Below are positions 33,555-44,492 of a stretch of 64,000 nucleotides of DNA, in pieces. Numbering within the stretch: position 1 is the stretch's first letter; each line of letters begins with the position of its first letter. The notes below the pieces were generated by a model, which saw only the letters and a list, made by a program, of their open reading frames with translations, was not told the origin of the DNA and searched no databases. Origin of the DNA: Saccopteryx bilineata (Eukaryota > Chordata > Mammalia > Chiroptera > Emballonuridae); the NCBI RefSeq assembly GCF_036850765.1, contig NC_089495.1, positions 201,501,847 to 201,565,846 on the forward strand. Reading direction: 5' to 3'. The position numbers and the translations under genes are program-made.

Positions 33555-34260
33555 TTTATTTAAACTATAGGCTATCCACCATCAAAATAGAGCAGGGCCT
33601 CAGAGACCAGCAATTCTACTTCTAGGAATTCCCTAGCAGCCTTGTCTCATGCACCTGGGTAACGGGGCTGCACAGGGTTCTTCTTGAAGCACTGTATTAG
33701 CAAAAGCCTGCGAACAACCCAAACGTCCATGAGGAGACTGGATAAGCAAATTATTATGGAGTCCTATGCAGCTGTAACAAAGAGTAAGGCGGCTCTCAGT
33801 CCTGACACAGCAATTAGAAAAGCCCTCCAAAATACACTGCTAAGTGAGAACAGCGAGGGGCGGAACAGGGTGACGGGGTCTGCCTCAGTTTGGGTTCTCT
33901 CTGAAGCAGACCCCGGCCCAGGGCTTGAGTCTCTCTGGGAGGTGACTCCGGCAAGCACAGCGAGGAAACAAGGACAGGCAGCGAAACACGCATGCCCGAG
34001 CCGGGGCGACTGAGCTCAGTCCGGGGAGGGGGAACTCCGCGCCAAGCTGGCGGAGGGCGGCCCTGGGGGCACTAACTCTCCCGTGCTGCCGCCCACCCCG
34101 CGGAGGCTGAAACACAGCCCTGAGCTGGAGAGCCGGAGGTGTTTCCAGAGGCAGCGGTGGGCATGAATAACACGACGGAATGACACTGATAATCTAAAAA
34201 GGGGGCAAAAGATCATTACCATATTCACTTATCTGTGGAAGGGTCTTCCCATAACTGGAA
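33555..34260 (+). mobile_element. L1M ORF2 3' fragment (sense), interrupted
   Basis: 33590-33870 carries 'accagcaattctacttctag', 'cgaacaacccaaacgtccat', 'aggagactggataagcaaat' and 'tatgcagctgtaacaaagag'. 34180-34255 resumes with 'ccatattcacttatctgtgg'. A CpG-rich unidentified insert (about 33880-34170) separates them. Confidence 0.7.
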
Positions 34261-34304
34261 ACAGGATTGATGGAAGAAAGGGAAGGAGGGGGACTTTTAC
34301 TACG

Positions 34305-34610
34305 TTTCTTTAGAATAAAAAAGGCTTTTATTTTAGAAGAATTTTAGATTATTCCAGGTTGCAAAGATAGCGCAGAGCTCCCATATAACCTTCACCCAGT
34401 TTTCCCTAACGTTCACACTTTACATAACAATGGGACATTTGTCAGAATGGAGAAATGAACATCCACACATTACTATCAACTAAACGCCAAACCGTGTTCG
34501 GAGAGCACCAAACTCATGAATGTCTTTTTTCGGTTTCAGGATCCCATCCAGGGTCCCTACCATAGGGCATTTAGTCTCTAGGTTCATGCAAATGTATTCT
34601 CTATTTCCAA
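34305..34610 (-). mobile_element. L1M 3'UTR fragment (antisense)
   Basis: It has 'gaattttagattattccagg', 'ttgcaaagatagcgcagagc', 'cccatataaccttcacccag' and 'tttacataacaatgggacat'. Confidence 0.65.
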
Positions 34611-34874
34611 AATGTATTAACAAACAAAATAACCTGCAGGCTCCTGGGAGTCATCAAAGGCTTCTGAGCAGGCACAACCTGACCTGAGCCCCAGCCCTGG
34701 CTCCCTGCATCGGTCCCCACTCCCCAAAACACAAGATAAGGACGAAACCTGCGGAAGATGCCCTCAAAGCCCCCCACCTCACCATATCACGCGTCAAAGG
34801 CTGCCTCCTGCAAACACCTGTGACTCTGCCTATGGGGCCAAGTTCAGACCATGCACGGATCAGTCAGGAGATAC

Positions 34875-35011
34875 CACTCCTTAGACCCATCTACCTCAAA
34901 GAGCCTACCTAGTACACAGCAGGTGCTTAATAAAAGCCTGGTGCATGAATAAACGGATAAGGAAACTGAGGCTCAGAGGTGAGGGGACATGTCTGGTTAA
35001 TAGCAGAGCTG
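34875..35011 (+). repeat. Local duplication, copy A (137 bp)
   Basis: It matches 35798-35934 over its whole length with about six differences and no gaps. The unit is a composite of an L2-like 3' end (taataaaagcctggtgcatg) and a reversed MIR core (aaactgaggctcagaggtga). Confidence 0.9.
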
Positions 35012-35173
35012 ATGTCCCCAGAGGTAGCCCTTATCCCATGATGGACAGGAACTGGTGGATAAAGCTCCAGCCTCCTTACCCCCTAGAGTGCCAGTAGCCC
35101 TGAGCTGTGCTTTCTGCTCCGCCTCTCAGGGTCCCCAGACATCCACAGGCGTTTCTGCCTGGATAACCTTTAC

Positions 35174-35358
35174 TGGCCTGACCTGTGGTGGCGCAGTGGA
35201 TTGAGCGTCGACCTGGAACACTGAGGTCGCCAGTTCAAAACCCTGGGCTTGCCCAGTCAAGGCACATATGGGAGCTGATGCTTCCTGCTCCTCCCCCTTC
35301 TCTTTCTCTCTCTCTGTCTCTCTTCTCTAAAATGAATAAGTTAAAACAAAAACAAAAA
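35174..35358 (+). mobile_element. Short bat tRNA-derived SINE
   Basis: It has the head gcctgacctgtggtggcgca, a B box 'agttcaaaaccc', 'gggagctgatgcttcctgct', a (CT)n stretch and an A-rich tail. The target-site duplication aacctttac is at 35165-35173 and 35359-35367. Confidence 0.92.
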
Positions 35359-35589
35359 AACCTTTACAACTCCCTTTTCTCCCCTTCCCCACTCTCCTGT
35401 CAGGGTTCCTGAGATCAGTCCCCCCAAATCTCCCTGCAATCCTGTCTCGGGGTCTCTGGGAAAACCCCGACTGAGATAAAAGCCAAGTCCTGTGGCCCGA
35501 TTCCCAGGCTGTCTGTGCCCAGATTCCTGCCTCCCCGCTCAGCAGCCTCGGCCGGGAAGCCACACAGAGAGGCCCCACAGGGCTCCCGG

Positions 35590-35880
35590 GACACGGATGT
35601 CTCTGAGCCCGTGCCTCTGCATGCGCCATTTCCTCTGCCTGGAATGTCCTCCCTCTCTCTTACTGCACATGGGCCCAGCTGGAATGCCATCTCCTCTGTA
35701 CTTCTCCGACCCTCAGGGGGCACACTGTACTACAGTCACCCCCTCCTGCACATCTGGAGCCTTTTCTTCCACACTCTGTGAGCTCAGGAGGGCAAGACAC
35801 TCCTGAGACCGATCTACCTCACAGAGCCTACCTAGTACACAGCAGGGGCTTAATAAAAGCCTGGTGCATGAATAAACGGA
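35590..35880 (+). repeat. L2 LINE 3' end
   Basis: It has 'gcgccatttcctctgcctgg', 'aatgccatctcctctgtact', 'tctgtgagctcaggagggca' and 'agcaggggcttaataaaagc'. It overlaps copy B of the local duplication. Confidence 0.7.
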
Positions 35881-35934
35881 TGAGGAAACCGAGGCTCAGA
35901 GGTGAGGGGACATGTCTGGTTAATAGCAGAGCTG
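35798..35934 (+). repeat. Local duplication, copy B (137 bp)
   Basis: Direct repeat of 34875-35011 at an offset of 923 bp, about 95% identical by eye. Confidence 0.9.
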
Positions 35935-36252
35935 GAGTTTGGACCTGGGTTGATCACACTCCTGAAGTCTTTCTGCTGTTCCCCACCCCCAACTCTGGCA
36001 AGTGGGAGCGGAGCCCACCGACTAGTCCTGGGCCTCAGTTTCCCCATCTGCACAATGTGGACTGGCTGGAACAGGAAATCTTAAGGTCTCTTCCAGCTCA
36101 CACAATCTGTGATGCCAGACACGGCCAGCTGGCGGCCCTAGGTGACTGGGACTCAGCCCTGTTCCCTCCGCTCTGAGGGGCAGGGAAGGGGGCGTCAGGC
36201 ACAGTCCTCGGTAATTACAAAGTGTTGTTCAAGGTCAAGAACCATCCGTGGT

Positions 36253-36609
36253 GCCTGACCAGGCTGTGGCGCAGTGGATAGAGCGTCGGACTGGGATGCA
36301 GAGGACCCAGGTTCGAGACCCCGAGGTCGCCAGCTTGAGCGCGGGCTCATTTGGTTTGAGCAAAAAGCCCACCAGCTTGAATCCAAGGTAGCTGGCCCCA
36401 GCAAGGGGTTACTCGGTCTGCTCAAGGCCCGCGGTCAAGGCACATATGAGAAAGCAATCAATGAACAACTAAGGTGTTGCAACACGCAATGAAAAACTAA
36501 TGATTGATGCTTCACATCTCTCTCCGTTCCTGTCTGTCTGTCCCTGTCTATCCCTCTCTCTGACTCACTCTCTGTCTCTGTAAAACAAACAAACAAACAA
36601 ACAAACAAA
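36253..36609 (+). mobile_element. Mid-length bat tRNA-derived SINE (GGTTCGAGACC type)
   Basis: It starts gcctgaccaggctgtggcgc, has a B box 'ggttcgagacc', repeated 'caccagcttga' parts, 'gaaagcaatcaatgaacaac', and ends in (AAAC)n. A perfect 16-bp target-site duplication, aagaaccatccgtggt, is at 36237-36252 and 36610-36625, so the insertion is young. Confidence 0.95.
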
Positions 36610-37258
36610 AAGAACCATCCGTGGTATCCAAACACCCTGCTTGGAGCCACACGCCCCCTGCAGGTGCTCCATCACCCCTTCCCAGCCCCTAGAGCCGAGC
36701 AGGGTGCCTGTGTCTTGCAGAGCAGAGGTGACTCATCTGATGTGATTTCAGAGATGAACATTTCTCTTCCACCGAACCCCTTGCCAAAATGAGGGCCTAA
36801 GCAGGTGGAACAAGGGGTGGAGCTCACCTTCACAGGGGCCCCCCTCCAGAGAGCCACCTTCACGGTTAGGACCAGAGGCCCCAGCCTCTTCACGGGTACA
36901 ATAGTGTGCTTTGGGCATTGTCTCAGCACCTCCGGGGAAGCATCTTGGGCCTCATGGCTTGTTCTTCCCTTGGGCCCTCTGTCAGCGAGTAGCCTGGCAC
37001 ACTTTCATGGTAACCCTCCACAGAGGGCCTGGCTCAGTGTCCTTTTAGGTCTGGGTGTCCCAATACGGCTATGTCAACTTTGGGGTACTTTCACTCCATC
37101 CTCTCCTCTCTGCCAATTTTAACAGGTCACCCAGATATTGTAGGGTGGTGGTATCCAACACCCTTCCTCCCACATCCAATGCAGGACTGGGCCCTCGTTA
37201 GCTCTGGTCCAATCAGTCTCCAGCCCCTTGAAGCCTCCCTGGTCCACCCACCATTATT

Positions 37259-37452
37259 GATTGATTTTTTTTTTTTTTTTTTTTGAGAGAGAGGAGTGAG
37301 AGAGAGAGACAGAGAGAGAGAGAGAAGGGGGAGGAGCAGGAAGCATCAACTCCCATATGTGCCTTGACCAGGCAAGCCCAAGGTTTCGAACCGGCGACCT
37401 CAGTGTTCCAGGTCGACGCTTTATCCCACTGCGCCACGACAGGTCAGGCCAA
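37259..37452 (-). mobile_element. Short bat tRNA-derived SINE (antisense)
   Basis: The reversed head ends in gccacgacaggtcaggc and the tail is a T run with (GA)n on the plus strand. A perfect 15-bp target-site duplication, ccacccaccattatt, is at 37244-37258 and 37453-37467. Confidence 0.95.
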
Positions 37453-37614
37453 CCACCCACCATTATTAATAAAATAGCACATGCCCGGGATATGTTCAGA
37501 AAAGAGCAGGTCTCCTTCCCACCTAGCCCCCTTTCCCCAATACAATTTCTTGTGTGGCCTTCCAGAAACGACCCAGGCCTCCCTCCCACGCGTATACAGC
37601 ACGCACAGTGACTA

Positions 37615-37830
37615 ACACTTGCACAGCCTCACAACGTGTCAGGTTCTGTTCCGAGCACTTTGAGCAGCATCCTAACTCATTGGAACACCCCCCGTGGGGT
37701 AGCTAACTACTATCAGCACCTCCATCTTACAGATGACAGGTGACTTGCCCAAGGTCACCAAGACTGTAAAGCTGGGATTTGAACCCAGCCTGCCTAAGCC
37801 CAGAGTCCCCACTTTTAGCCATTCTACGTT
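37615..37830 (-). repeat. MIR, near full length (antisense)
   Basis: It has 'gtcaggttctgttccgagca', 'agcatcctaactcattggaa', 'ccatcttacagatgacaggt', 'gacttgcccaaggtcaccaa' and 'gctgggatttgaacccagcc' in reverse MIR order. Confidence 0.9.
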
Positions 37831-37839
37831 TCCCCAGAC

Positions 37840-38210
37840 TCCAATCGGGTCCTCCTTTACCAAGGACCCCTCCCTGGCTGCCCTGCTCCTCTTGGCAGTC
37901 AAGGCCCTTTGCAGACCTGCCCCACCACTTCTGTGACAGCGTCACCTCACGGCATCCGCTTTTCCCAGGACACACTCCCGCCAGGCCACTGTGTGTGCTG
38001 TCTCCTCCGCCTTGAGAGCTCTTCTCCTCCACTGGGTCTGGAACAAGGTGCAGCTTGCTCCTCCTCCAGAGGGCGCCCTGACCTGCTCACCAGCGGCCCC
38101 CTTGCCTGCAGCCTGGATAGAGGGCTAGCTCCCCCTCCAGGGGTTCCCGCACCTCACAGCGGCTGCGCAAGCATCTTGCACACTGTACGGGACTGGGGGC
38201 TCCCCACAAG
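37840..38210 (+). repeat. L2 LINE fragment
   Basis: It has 'ttggcagtcaaggccctttg', 'cagacctgccccaccacttc' and 'ttgagagctcttctcctcca'. Diverged. Confidence 0.55.
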
Positions 38211-38999
38211 CTGAAATGGCAGCTTACTAATTTTTGTGTCTCATCCACCCATCCATCCATCCTATCAACAAATATCAATGAACATCTCCCATGAGCTGGG
38301 CTGATGCTCACCAGTGGAGCCATCTTGTGCAGCAGACCGACATCACACACGGAAGCCACCTATGGAATTTCTGGTGTGGTCTTCCAGAAGCGGCTCACGC
38401 CTCCCTCTCACGTGTATGCACTTACAATAGCTAACACTGTGTGTGAGACTCTGCTCCCAGCACCTTAAGCGCAGATATGAACTCACCTGCCCAGCCCCAC
38501 CCCGTCTGACCCCCTCACTCCACGCCGCCCGCTCTCCCCACATCTCTCCAGAGCAGCTTCCAGAAAGCGCTCTCCGTAAGGGGAGACAGAGGAAGTAGAG
38601 TCCAACCTGTGTGGGTTTTTCTGGAGCGAAGGGATGTGCCTGGTTGCCATCTACCTGCAATGGCGACACCCCTTCGCCACAGCAGAGGTGGCCTGGCCCC
38701 CGGAGACGGCATCCTCAGGGCAGGGGAAACACCCTACACCCTATCTCAGTGCCCCTTGGTGACTCTGGGGTGCCCACAGGCCTCCACTATGCCCTCTGGC
38801 ATGCCCTGCTCCTGGGTTGCACCCCTTGCGGCTGACCTGACCCTGTGTTCACCCTACCTCCGGTCTGAGGGACCACGTTTCTTCACCTCCACTGCACAGA
38901 GGGGGAAACTGAGGTTTGGAGGGGACACCTGAACTGGAGTGTACAGTTAAGGATTCAAATTCAATCTGCAATAGCCGGCCTCCAAGTGGCCCCCAGCGA

Positions 39000-39325
39000 G
39001 TCTCGTCTCCTGCTGATACCCTTGGATATCAGTCCTCTCCCAGGCTGACGAGGGCTGACCTGCCAATGGCATGTTGTGGAAACAACAGTATGTGACTCCC
39101 AGAACCAGGTTTAAAAAGACATTGTAGTTTCCATCTTGCTCTCTTGGATCCCTTGCTCTGGGGGGAGCCAGGCATTATGTTATAAACACACTCACCCTAT
39201 GGTGAGAGGTCCACGTGGCAAGGGAGTGAGGGCTCCTATCAACAGTCCTGTAAGTGAGCTTGGCAGCGAATCCTCCAGTCCCAGCCAGGCTTCTTATGCA
39301 GCAATAGATAACCAATACACATCTC
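39000..39325 (+). mobile_element. MLT1-like LTR
   Basis: It has 'ttggatatcagtcctctccc', 'atcttgctctcttggatccc' and an end 'tgcagcaatagataaccaat', as in MaLR LTRs. Confidence 0.6.
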
Positions 39326-39339
39326 CTCTGGAAACATGT

Positions 39340-39565
39340 GGGCTTTTCCTTACATACTTCCACAGATGGGCAGCTCACTACCTCACAAAGCCATTTCCAC
39401 CAGCTCAGACAATCTATCTCCCTGGGGCTTCTTCCTGGGCCCTAGCTTTGCCCTCTGGGATTACAGAAAACACAGGCTCCTTCTGCCCTGGGCTGCCATG
39501 CAGAGATCGCATCTCGTCTGGCTTCCTCCTCTGCCAGCTGCAGAGCATATTCAGCCCCTCTTTCT
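39340..39565 (+). repeat. L3/CR1 LINE fragment
   Basis: It has 'tggcagctcactacctcaca', 'gctttgccctctgggattac' and 'agaaaacacaggctccttct', typical of the ancient L3 (CR1) 3' part. Confidence 0.65.
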
Positions 39566-39638
39566 GCCTTCCTTTTTCAGAGGATAAGATTCCAGCTTTC
39601 TCCCCACCTGTGCTCTCTCTTCAAGCCATTGTCTAGAT

Positions 39639-39968
39639 CAGGGGTCCCCAAACTTTTTACACAGGGGGCCAGTTCACTGTCCCTCAGACCATTGGAGGGC
39701 CGGACTATATAAAAACTATGAACAAATCCCTATGCACACTGCACATATCTTATTTTAAAGTAAAAAAACAAAACGGGAACAAATATAACATTTAAAATAA
39801 AGAACAAGTAAATTTAAATCAACAAACTGACCAGTATTTCCATGGGAACTATGCTCCTCTCACTGACCACCAATGAAAGAGGTGCCCCTTCCGGAAGTGC
39901 GGTGGGGGCCGGATAAATGGCCTCAGGGGGCCGCATGTGGCCCGCGGGCCGTAGTTTGGGGATCCCTG
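39639..39968. mobile_element. 330-bp non-autonomous hAT element
   Basis: The termini are caggggtccccaaac and gtttggggatccctg. A perfect 8-bp target-site duplication, gtctagat, is at 39631-39638 and 39969-39976. The interior is AT-rich with no frame. It is of the same class as the bat hAT elements. Confidence 0.95.
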
Positions 39969-39989
39969 GTCTAGATGATCATGGATCTA

Positions 39990-40320
39990 AGTGGCCAAAA
40001 GGAAGTAATGCCAGCTACAGAATCTGGCAAACCCAGGTTTGAAACCCTGTTCCTCCATCCGTGTGACCTTGAATAAGTTGCTTCCCCTCTCTGAGCCACT
40101 GAAAGATACGGAGAGTGACACAGGATCACTGGTGGGAGTAAATGAGTTAATTCAATGGAGATGACAGCATGATCAAAGGAACTGTTTCATTCACTGGCCA
40201 CATAGGATCCACCAGACACCTGCACCCACCTAACAGTCTTGCAGGAAAGAAAACAGAGCCCAGAGAGGCAACATGACATGCCCAGCTGGAAAGTGGTGGA
40301 GCTGAGACTGGAACCCCAGG
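39990..40320. repeat. MIR sense fragment followed by MIR antisense fragment
   Basis: About 39995-40165 is sense (gtgtgaccttgaataagttg; ctctctgagccactgaaaga). About 40205-40320 is antisense (agcccagagaggcaacatga; gctgagactggaaccccagg). Confidence 0.65.
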
Positions 40321-40539
40321 TCAAGAGAAATTCTATCGGGGCAGTTCCTTGGTGTGTGCCTGATCCCATCAGCAGAGCTGCGGCAGGGAACTTGGACCCA
40401 AATGCACAGGGAACCTGGAGCCAAATGCACAGACTTGGTGCCCCTCCCACCAGAGTGATGCCCATCTTCCCAGCCCGGGCTCACTGGTGGCTGTGAATGG
40501 TTTCACAATTCATCTGTTGAACAGAGATGCAGCATGAAC

Positions 40540-40995
40540 TTGGCCGCCTGCTCAGGGGCCCTGTCACTGTCCCCAGCTTTCTTTCACCCCACTCTCCGCC
40601 TCACTCACTCAGCTCCAGCCACGCTGGTTTTCCTGATCCTCAGCTTCACTCAGCACGTTCCCACCTCAGCCCCTTTGCACCTGCTGAGCCCTCTGTCTGG
40701 CATGCTTTCCCCGATTCAGATCTTGGCACAAGTGTCCCCTCTCCTGGAAGGTCTCCCCTGACCCTTCAAGTCTATAGTAGGTGCTGCCTTTTGTTTCCCC
40801 CCAAGATAGCAACCTGACTGTGTCCTTTGCAAATCTCATCTCTGCCCAATACAGTCTTTGTGTACATGTTTATTTCTGTCCCTTCCTCTGCAAGGGTGGG
40901 GACTGGACTGCTTTGTTCACGGCAGTGTCCCCAAACCAACCACAACGTTGGCCACAGCAGCTACTAAGTGACTGTTTGTTCGATGAATGAACAGG
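40540..40995 (+). repeat. L2 LINE 3' end
   Basis: It has 'ctccagccacgctggttttc', 'cagcccctttgcacctgctg', 'ctctcctggaaggtctcccc', 'ctgcaagggtggggactgga' and an end 'gttcgatgaatgaacagg'. Confidence 0.85.
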
Positions 40996-41864
40996 AGTTT
41001 CGGGCATGCCCAGCACCTTGCTCCGCGCTGTGGGTGGGGAGAGAAGTAGGACGGGGGTGTTGGTAACCCACGTGCAAGTGAGGCCAGGCAATCCTCAGGA
41101 AAGGGAAGACACTCGCCCGAGCTCACACGAGGCCTAAAGCAGCTGCACGAGGGCTGTTGTTCCGCTCAGAACCCTTCCTCATGCAGGACTGTGCGCGCCC
41201 GCTGGGGAGACAGCTGGAATGCTGCTTGATATGCTGCCTGGGACTGCTTGGAACGAAATAAAATATTTATCTGTGGCTGGAGGTTTGCAGAGGACATCTG
41301 AGATGGATTGCGTTTTCATGTGCCTATGAAATCTAATTGGATTCATTGTGAGATATTTGGTTTCTCGGAACAGACGCATCATTTTCCCAGGGAGCAGAAG
41401 CCCCTGCCACCGGGGGACTGGGCGGGACTGGGCGGGGCTGGGGTGGCCTAAGGCTGTCTGATTGGCTGGGCCTAGTTTGGGTCTCTGGTGGCTCCGAGGG
41501 TGGTGGCAGGAGATCTGTCTCCTCTCAGTGGGGTGGCCTGAGTTCCTCTGGGGTTCCTGGCCAGAGATGGCCACAGCTCTTCCAGCGAAGGAAGGGAAGA
41601 ACTAAAGGCACATTGCACCCCCAACCCCCCATAGCCAGTGCCCTATGACACACGCCGGCCTGGCCTCCAAACCATGTCTCAACTCTGCTTTCTCACCCCG
41701 GGGGCCACAGTCAGCCCCTCCTCTCACCCTCACTGCCTGCCCCCGACACCCCGCTGGCATCCTGCCTCCATGGCCCTCTCCCCACCCCAAAGGGAGACAA
41801 ATCTCCGTTAAGTATAAGCTTCAAGTTCTGCCTCCCACTTGCCACATGAGGAAAGGTAAACTTT

Positions 41865-41982
41865 GCCTGGCCTGCGGTGGCGCAGTGGATAAAGCATCGA
41901 CCTGGAACGCTGAGGTCACTGGTTCGAAACCCTGGGCTTGCCTGGTCAAGGCACAGATGGGAGTTGATGCTTCCTGCTCCCC

Positions 41983-42023
<41 letters not shown>

Positions 42024-42068
42024 CTAAAATGAATAAATAAAAGTTAAAAAAAAAAAAAAAGAAAGAAA
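41865..42068 (+). mobile_element. Short bat tRNA-derived SINE
   Basis: It has the head gcctggcctgcggtggcgca, B box 'ggttcgaaacc', a (CT)n tract at 41986-42020, and an A tail. The target-site duplication gaaaggtaaac (41851) and gaaaggcaaac (42069) flanks it. Confidence 0.93.
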
Positions 42069-42574
42069 GAAAGGCAAACCTCTTCCCTCCCTGGATCTGT
42101 TTTCCCCTCTGAAGGGGAGGGGTGGCACAACGGCAGTGATTCTGAATCCCATTCAAAGGCGTCAGACCCCAAATCCCATTTTTATAGCAAATATTTGGTA
42201 ATGACCCCCTTTATTACTCTGAGGTGAAATTCTTAGATAATGTTACCTACCTACCCACATAATTTTTAAAAAACACAATGCCCTAACTGAAACATAAAAG
42301 AGAAGTGAAAGGAATGTAATTTATAATATCGTGTATTATAAAGCGTAAGTGCTGGGACCCAACTCCACTAGAAGGCATGCTGGCACCTACACGCAGGACC
42401 GGTGACAGCAAATGCAGACAGAGAAAGATGTGCTGTTGAATCAGCTACTCAAATACCACAAGTACCACCAGCTGGGGGGTGTGTGTGTGTGCACGCTTGT
42501 GGCTTTTCTAAAATGGTGACCAACTCCTAGTAAAATTCTGAACAAGTGAAATATGTCCTTTCCTTGGTATACAT

Positions 42575-42894
42575 CAGGGGTCGGGAACCTTTTTTGGCTG
42601 AGAGAGCCATGAACGCCACATATTTTAAAATGTAATTCCGTGAGAGTCATACAACGACCCGTGTACATTATACATTATCCAATAAAAATTTGGTGTTGTC
42701 CCGGAGGACAGCTGTGATTGGCTCCAGCCACCCACAACCATGAACATGAGCGGTAGGAAATGAATGGATTGTAATACATGAGAATGTTTTATATTTTTAA
42801 CGTTATTATTTTTTAATTAAAGATTTGTCTGCGAGCCAGATACAGCCATCAAAAGAGCCACATCTGGCTAGTGAGCCATAGGTTCTGACCCCTG
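42575..42894. mobile_element. 320-bp non-autonomous hAT element
   Basis: The termini are caggggtcgggaacct and aggttctgacccctg. The 8-bp target-site duplication is gtatacat (42567-42574) and gtctacat (42895-42902), one mismatch. It contains 'ggctgagagagccatgaacg' and an inverse 'aaaagagccacatctggcta'. Confidence 0.93.
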
Positions 42895-43049
42895 GTCTAC
42901 ATGAAAGTTACCTTCCTACGTATATTAAGTCTGCTCATTCGTGTACATGAAATATAGTAAGCGGAAGGGCTCAGGGAATTTGAAACAGATTTTTTTTTTT
43001 ACCTGCCGGAATGTCTGGCAGGACATTTGAGAGTCACATGGGATGCAGT

Positions 43050-43165
43050 GGGGACAATTCCTCACTGTGAGGAGCTGAGCATTCCCAGTTCTCTGCTCTG
43101 TAAATGCTAGTAGTGCCTGCCCAACACTGTGGCAACAAAACGGTCTCCCTGAGAATCTCTGGACT
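43050..43165 (-). mobile_element. MER5A-type hAT fragment (antisense)
   Basis: It has 'aatgctagtagtgcctgccc', 'aacactgtggcaacaaaacg' and 'gtctccctgagaatctctgg', the reversed MER5A order. Confidence 0.6.
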
Positions 43166-43539
43166 AGAGCGTGAACGGCAGATATAGAACTTGCCACCAC
43201 TGCTGTTCCCTGCACCTGTGGCAGACATGGCTAATCGAAAGCTCACTTTCTCACTGAACGGATGAGGCCTGGAATCCTCAAATCGGCACTCTATGAAATG
43301 CACTGGAATTGAATCATGAGATGAAACTGGGCTCAGCGTTGAAACGGACTCAATTATCGCAACGTTATTGAATCTGACAGAGCTAAATGAAGGACCTGTG
43401 AAGCTCTCTGCAGCTTCAAGCACAGGGTTCCTGCCGTTCCCCAGCTCAAGGACCACTGGTGGCGAGCCACCACCCACAGAAGGCAGCTCTGCTCCTTCGG
43501 CCTGGTGCTCTCAGCTCTCCCTGAGTTGGCCCGGCAGTG

Positions 43540-43720
43540 ACACACGCACAGAGCACTTCAGAGACTGCAAAACACTGTGAGGTAGGCAGGGCAGGGGATA
43601 TTGCCCATTTCATAGATAAGGAAACCCAGGCTCTTTGAATAGAAATCAGCTGCCCAAGTCACAAAGCTGGTAAGTCAACAACAGAACCTGATTCTCTTGA
43701 GTATAAAACCCTTACCCTCC
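43540..43720 (-). repeat. MIR (antisense)
   Basis: It has 'gagcacttcagagactgcaa', 'ttcatagataaggaaaccca' and 'gctgcccaagtcacaaagct'. Confidence 0.75.
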
Positions 43721-43799
43721 CAGCCCCGTTCTGTTTCAGGCGATCCAAGCCCAGTCACAGTGGGTCGCACGTCCCTGCCCAGCGCCCTCCCGCTGCACC

Positions 43800-44070
43800 T
43801 AGGGAGCAGCAGTGTGGCGGCTCACAGCCTAGGAGCTGGATTCAGATTGTATTTGGCTGGCTTCAAATTCTGTCTCCATTACTTGGAGATGTGTGAGTTG
43901 GGGCAAGTGACTTCACCTCTCTGGTTTCCATGTTCTCGCCTATAAAATGGAGATGATAATGATATCGACCTCATGGAGCTGTTGAGAGGATTGAACGAGT
44001 CAGTGTGTGTAGAGCATTTAGCACAGTGCTAGGCAAGTAGTAAGAGCTCAAGAGCTGTTAGCTGGCATTT
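43800..44070 (+). repeat. MIR, full length (sense)
   Basis: The MIR order is complete: 'gtgtggcggctcacagccta', 'gttggggcaagtgacttcac', 'tcgcctataaaatggagatg', 'tgttgagaggattgaacgag' and 'cagtgctaggcaagtagtaa'. Confidence 0.92.
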
Positions 44071-44084
44071 GTACTAACATCCTC

Positions 44085-44415
44085 ACAGTTTCCACCACCT
44101 GACATGCCCTTCTGCAAGGCTCCCTTAGTTGACAGTGGACTCATTCCACCAGCCGGGGACTATATGTCCTCCAATAAACGTTACTCCCTGACCCTGCCAC
44201 CCTCACCCGATTCGTCCTCTCTTCTTTGGATCCCTAGCAAGTTCCACCACTGTTCCTTTTTTTTCCCTGCAAGTTACCCCCTACCCCATGCCCTAGTCCA
44301 TGCTGTTCCTTCTGGGTGAAATGCTCTTCCTGTCTTGCCTATTAGGTTAACACATCCTTAAGGAGCACCTCCTCCAGGAGGCCCTCCCTGAGACACACAG
44401 GCTGGGTCAGAAGTC
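44085..44415 (+). repeat. L2 LINE fragment
   Basis: It has 'ccctagtccatgctgttcct', 'tgggtgaaatgctcttcctg' and 'ctccaggaggccctccctga'. Confidence 0.7.
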
Positions 44416-44454
44416 CCCTCTTGGCTGCCACAATCCTTGGTTCTTCCTTCTAAT

Positions 44455-44486
<32 letters not shown>

Positions 44487-44492
44487 ACACAC
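44455..44492. repeat. (AC)n microsatellite
   Basis: About 18 AC units with one AT interruption. Confidence 0.97.

Noticed and set aside
37544..38440. Second local duplication (about 75 bp at 37544 and 38366)
   Set aside because: Similarity is only moderate, with gaps, and both sit beside reversed MIR-like sequence, so a shared dispersed repeat explains it better.
39136..39636. 166-codon plus-strand frame
   Set aside because: It spans an old LTR end and an L3/CR1 fragment; the peptide has no family resemblance.
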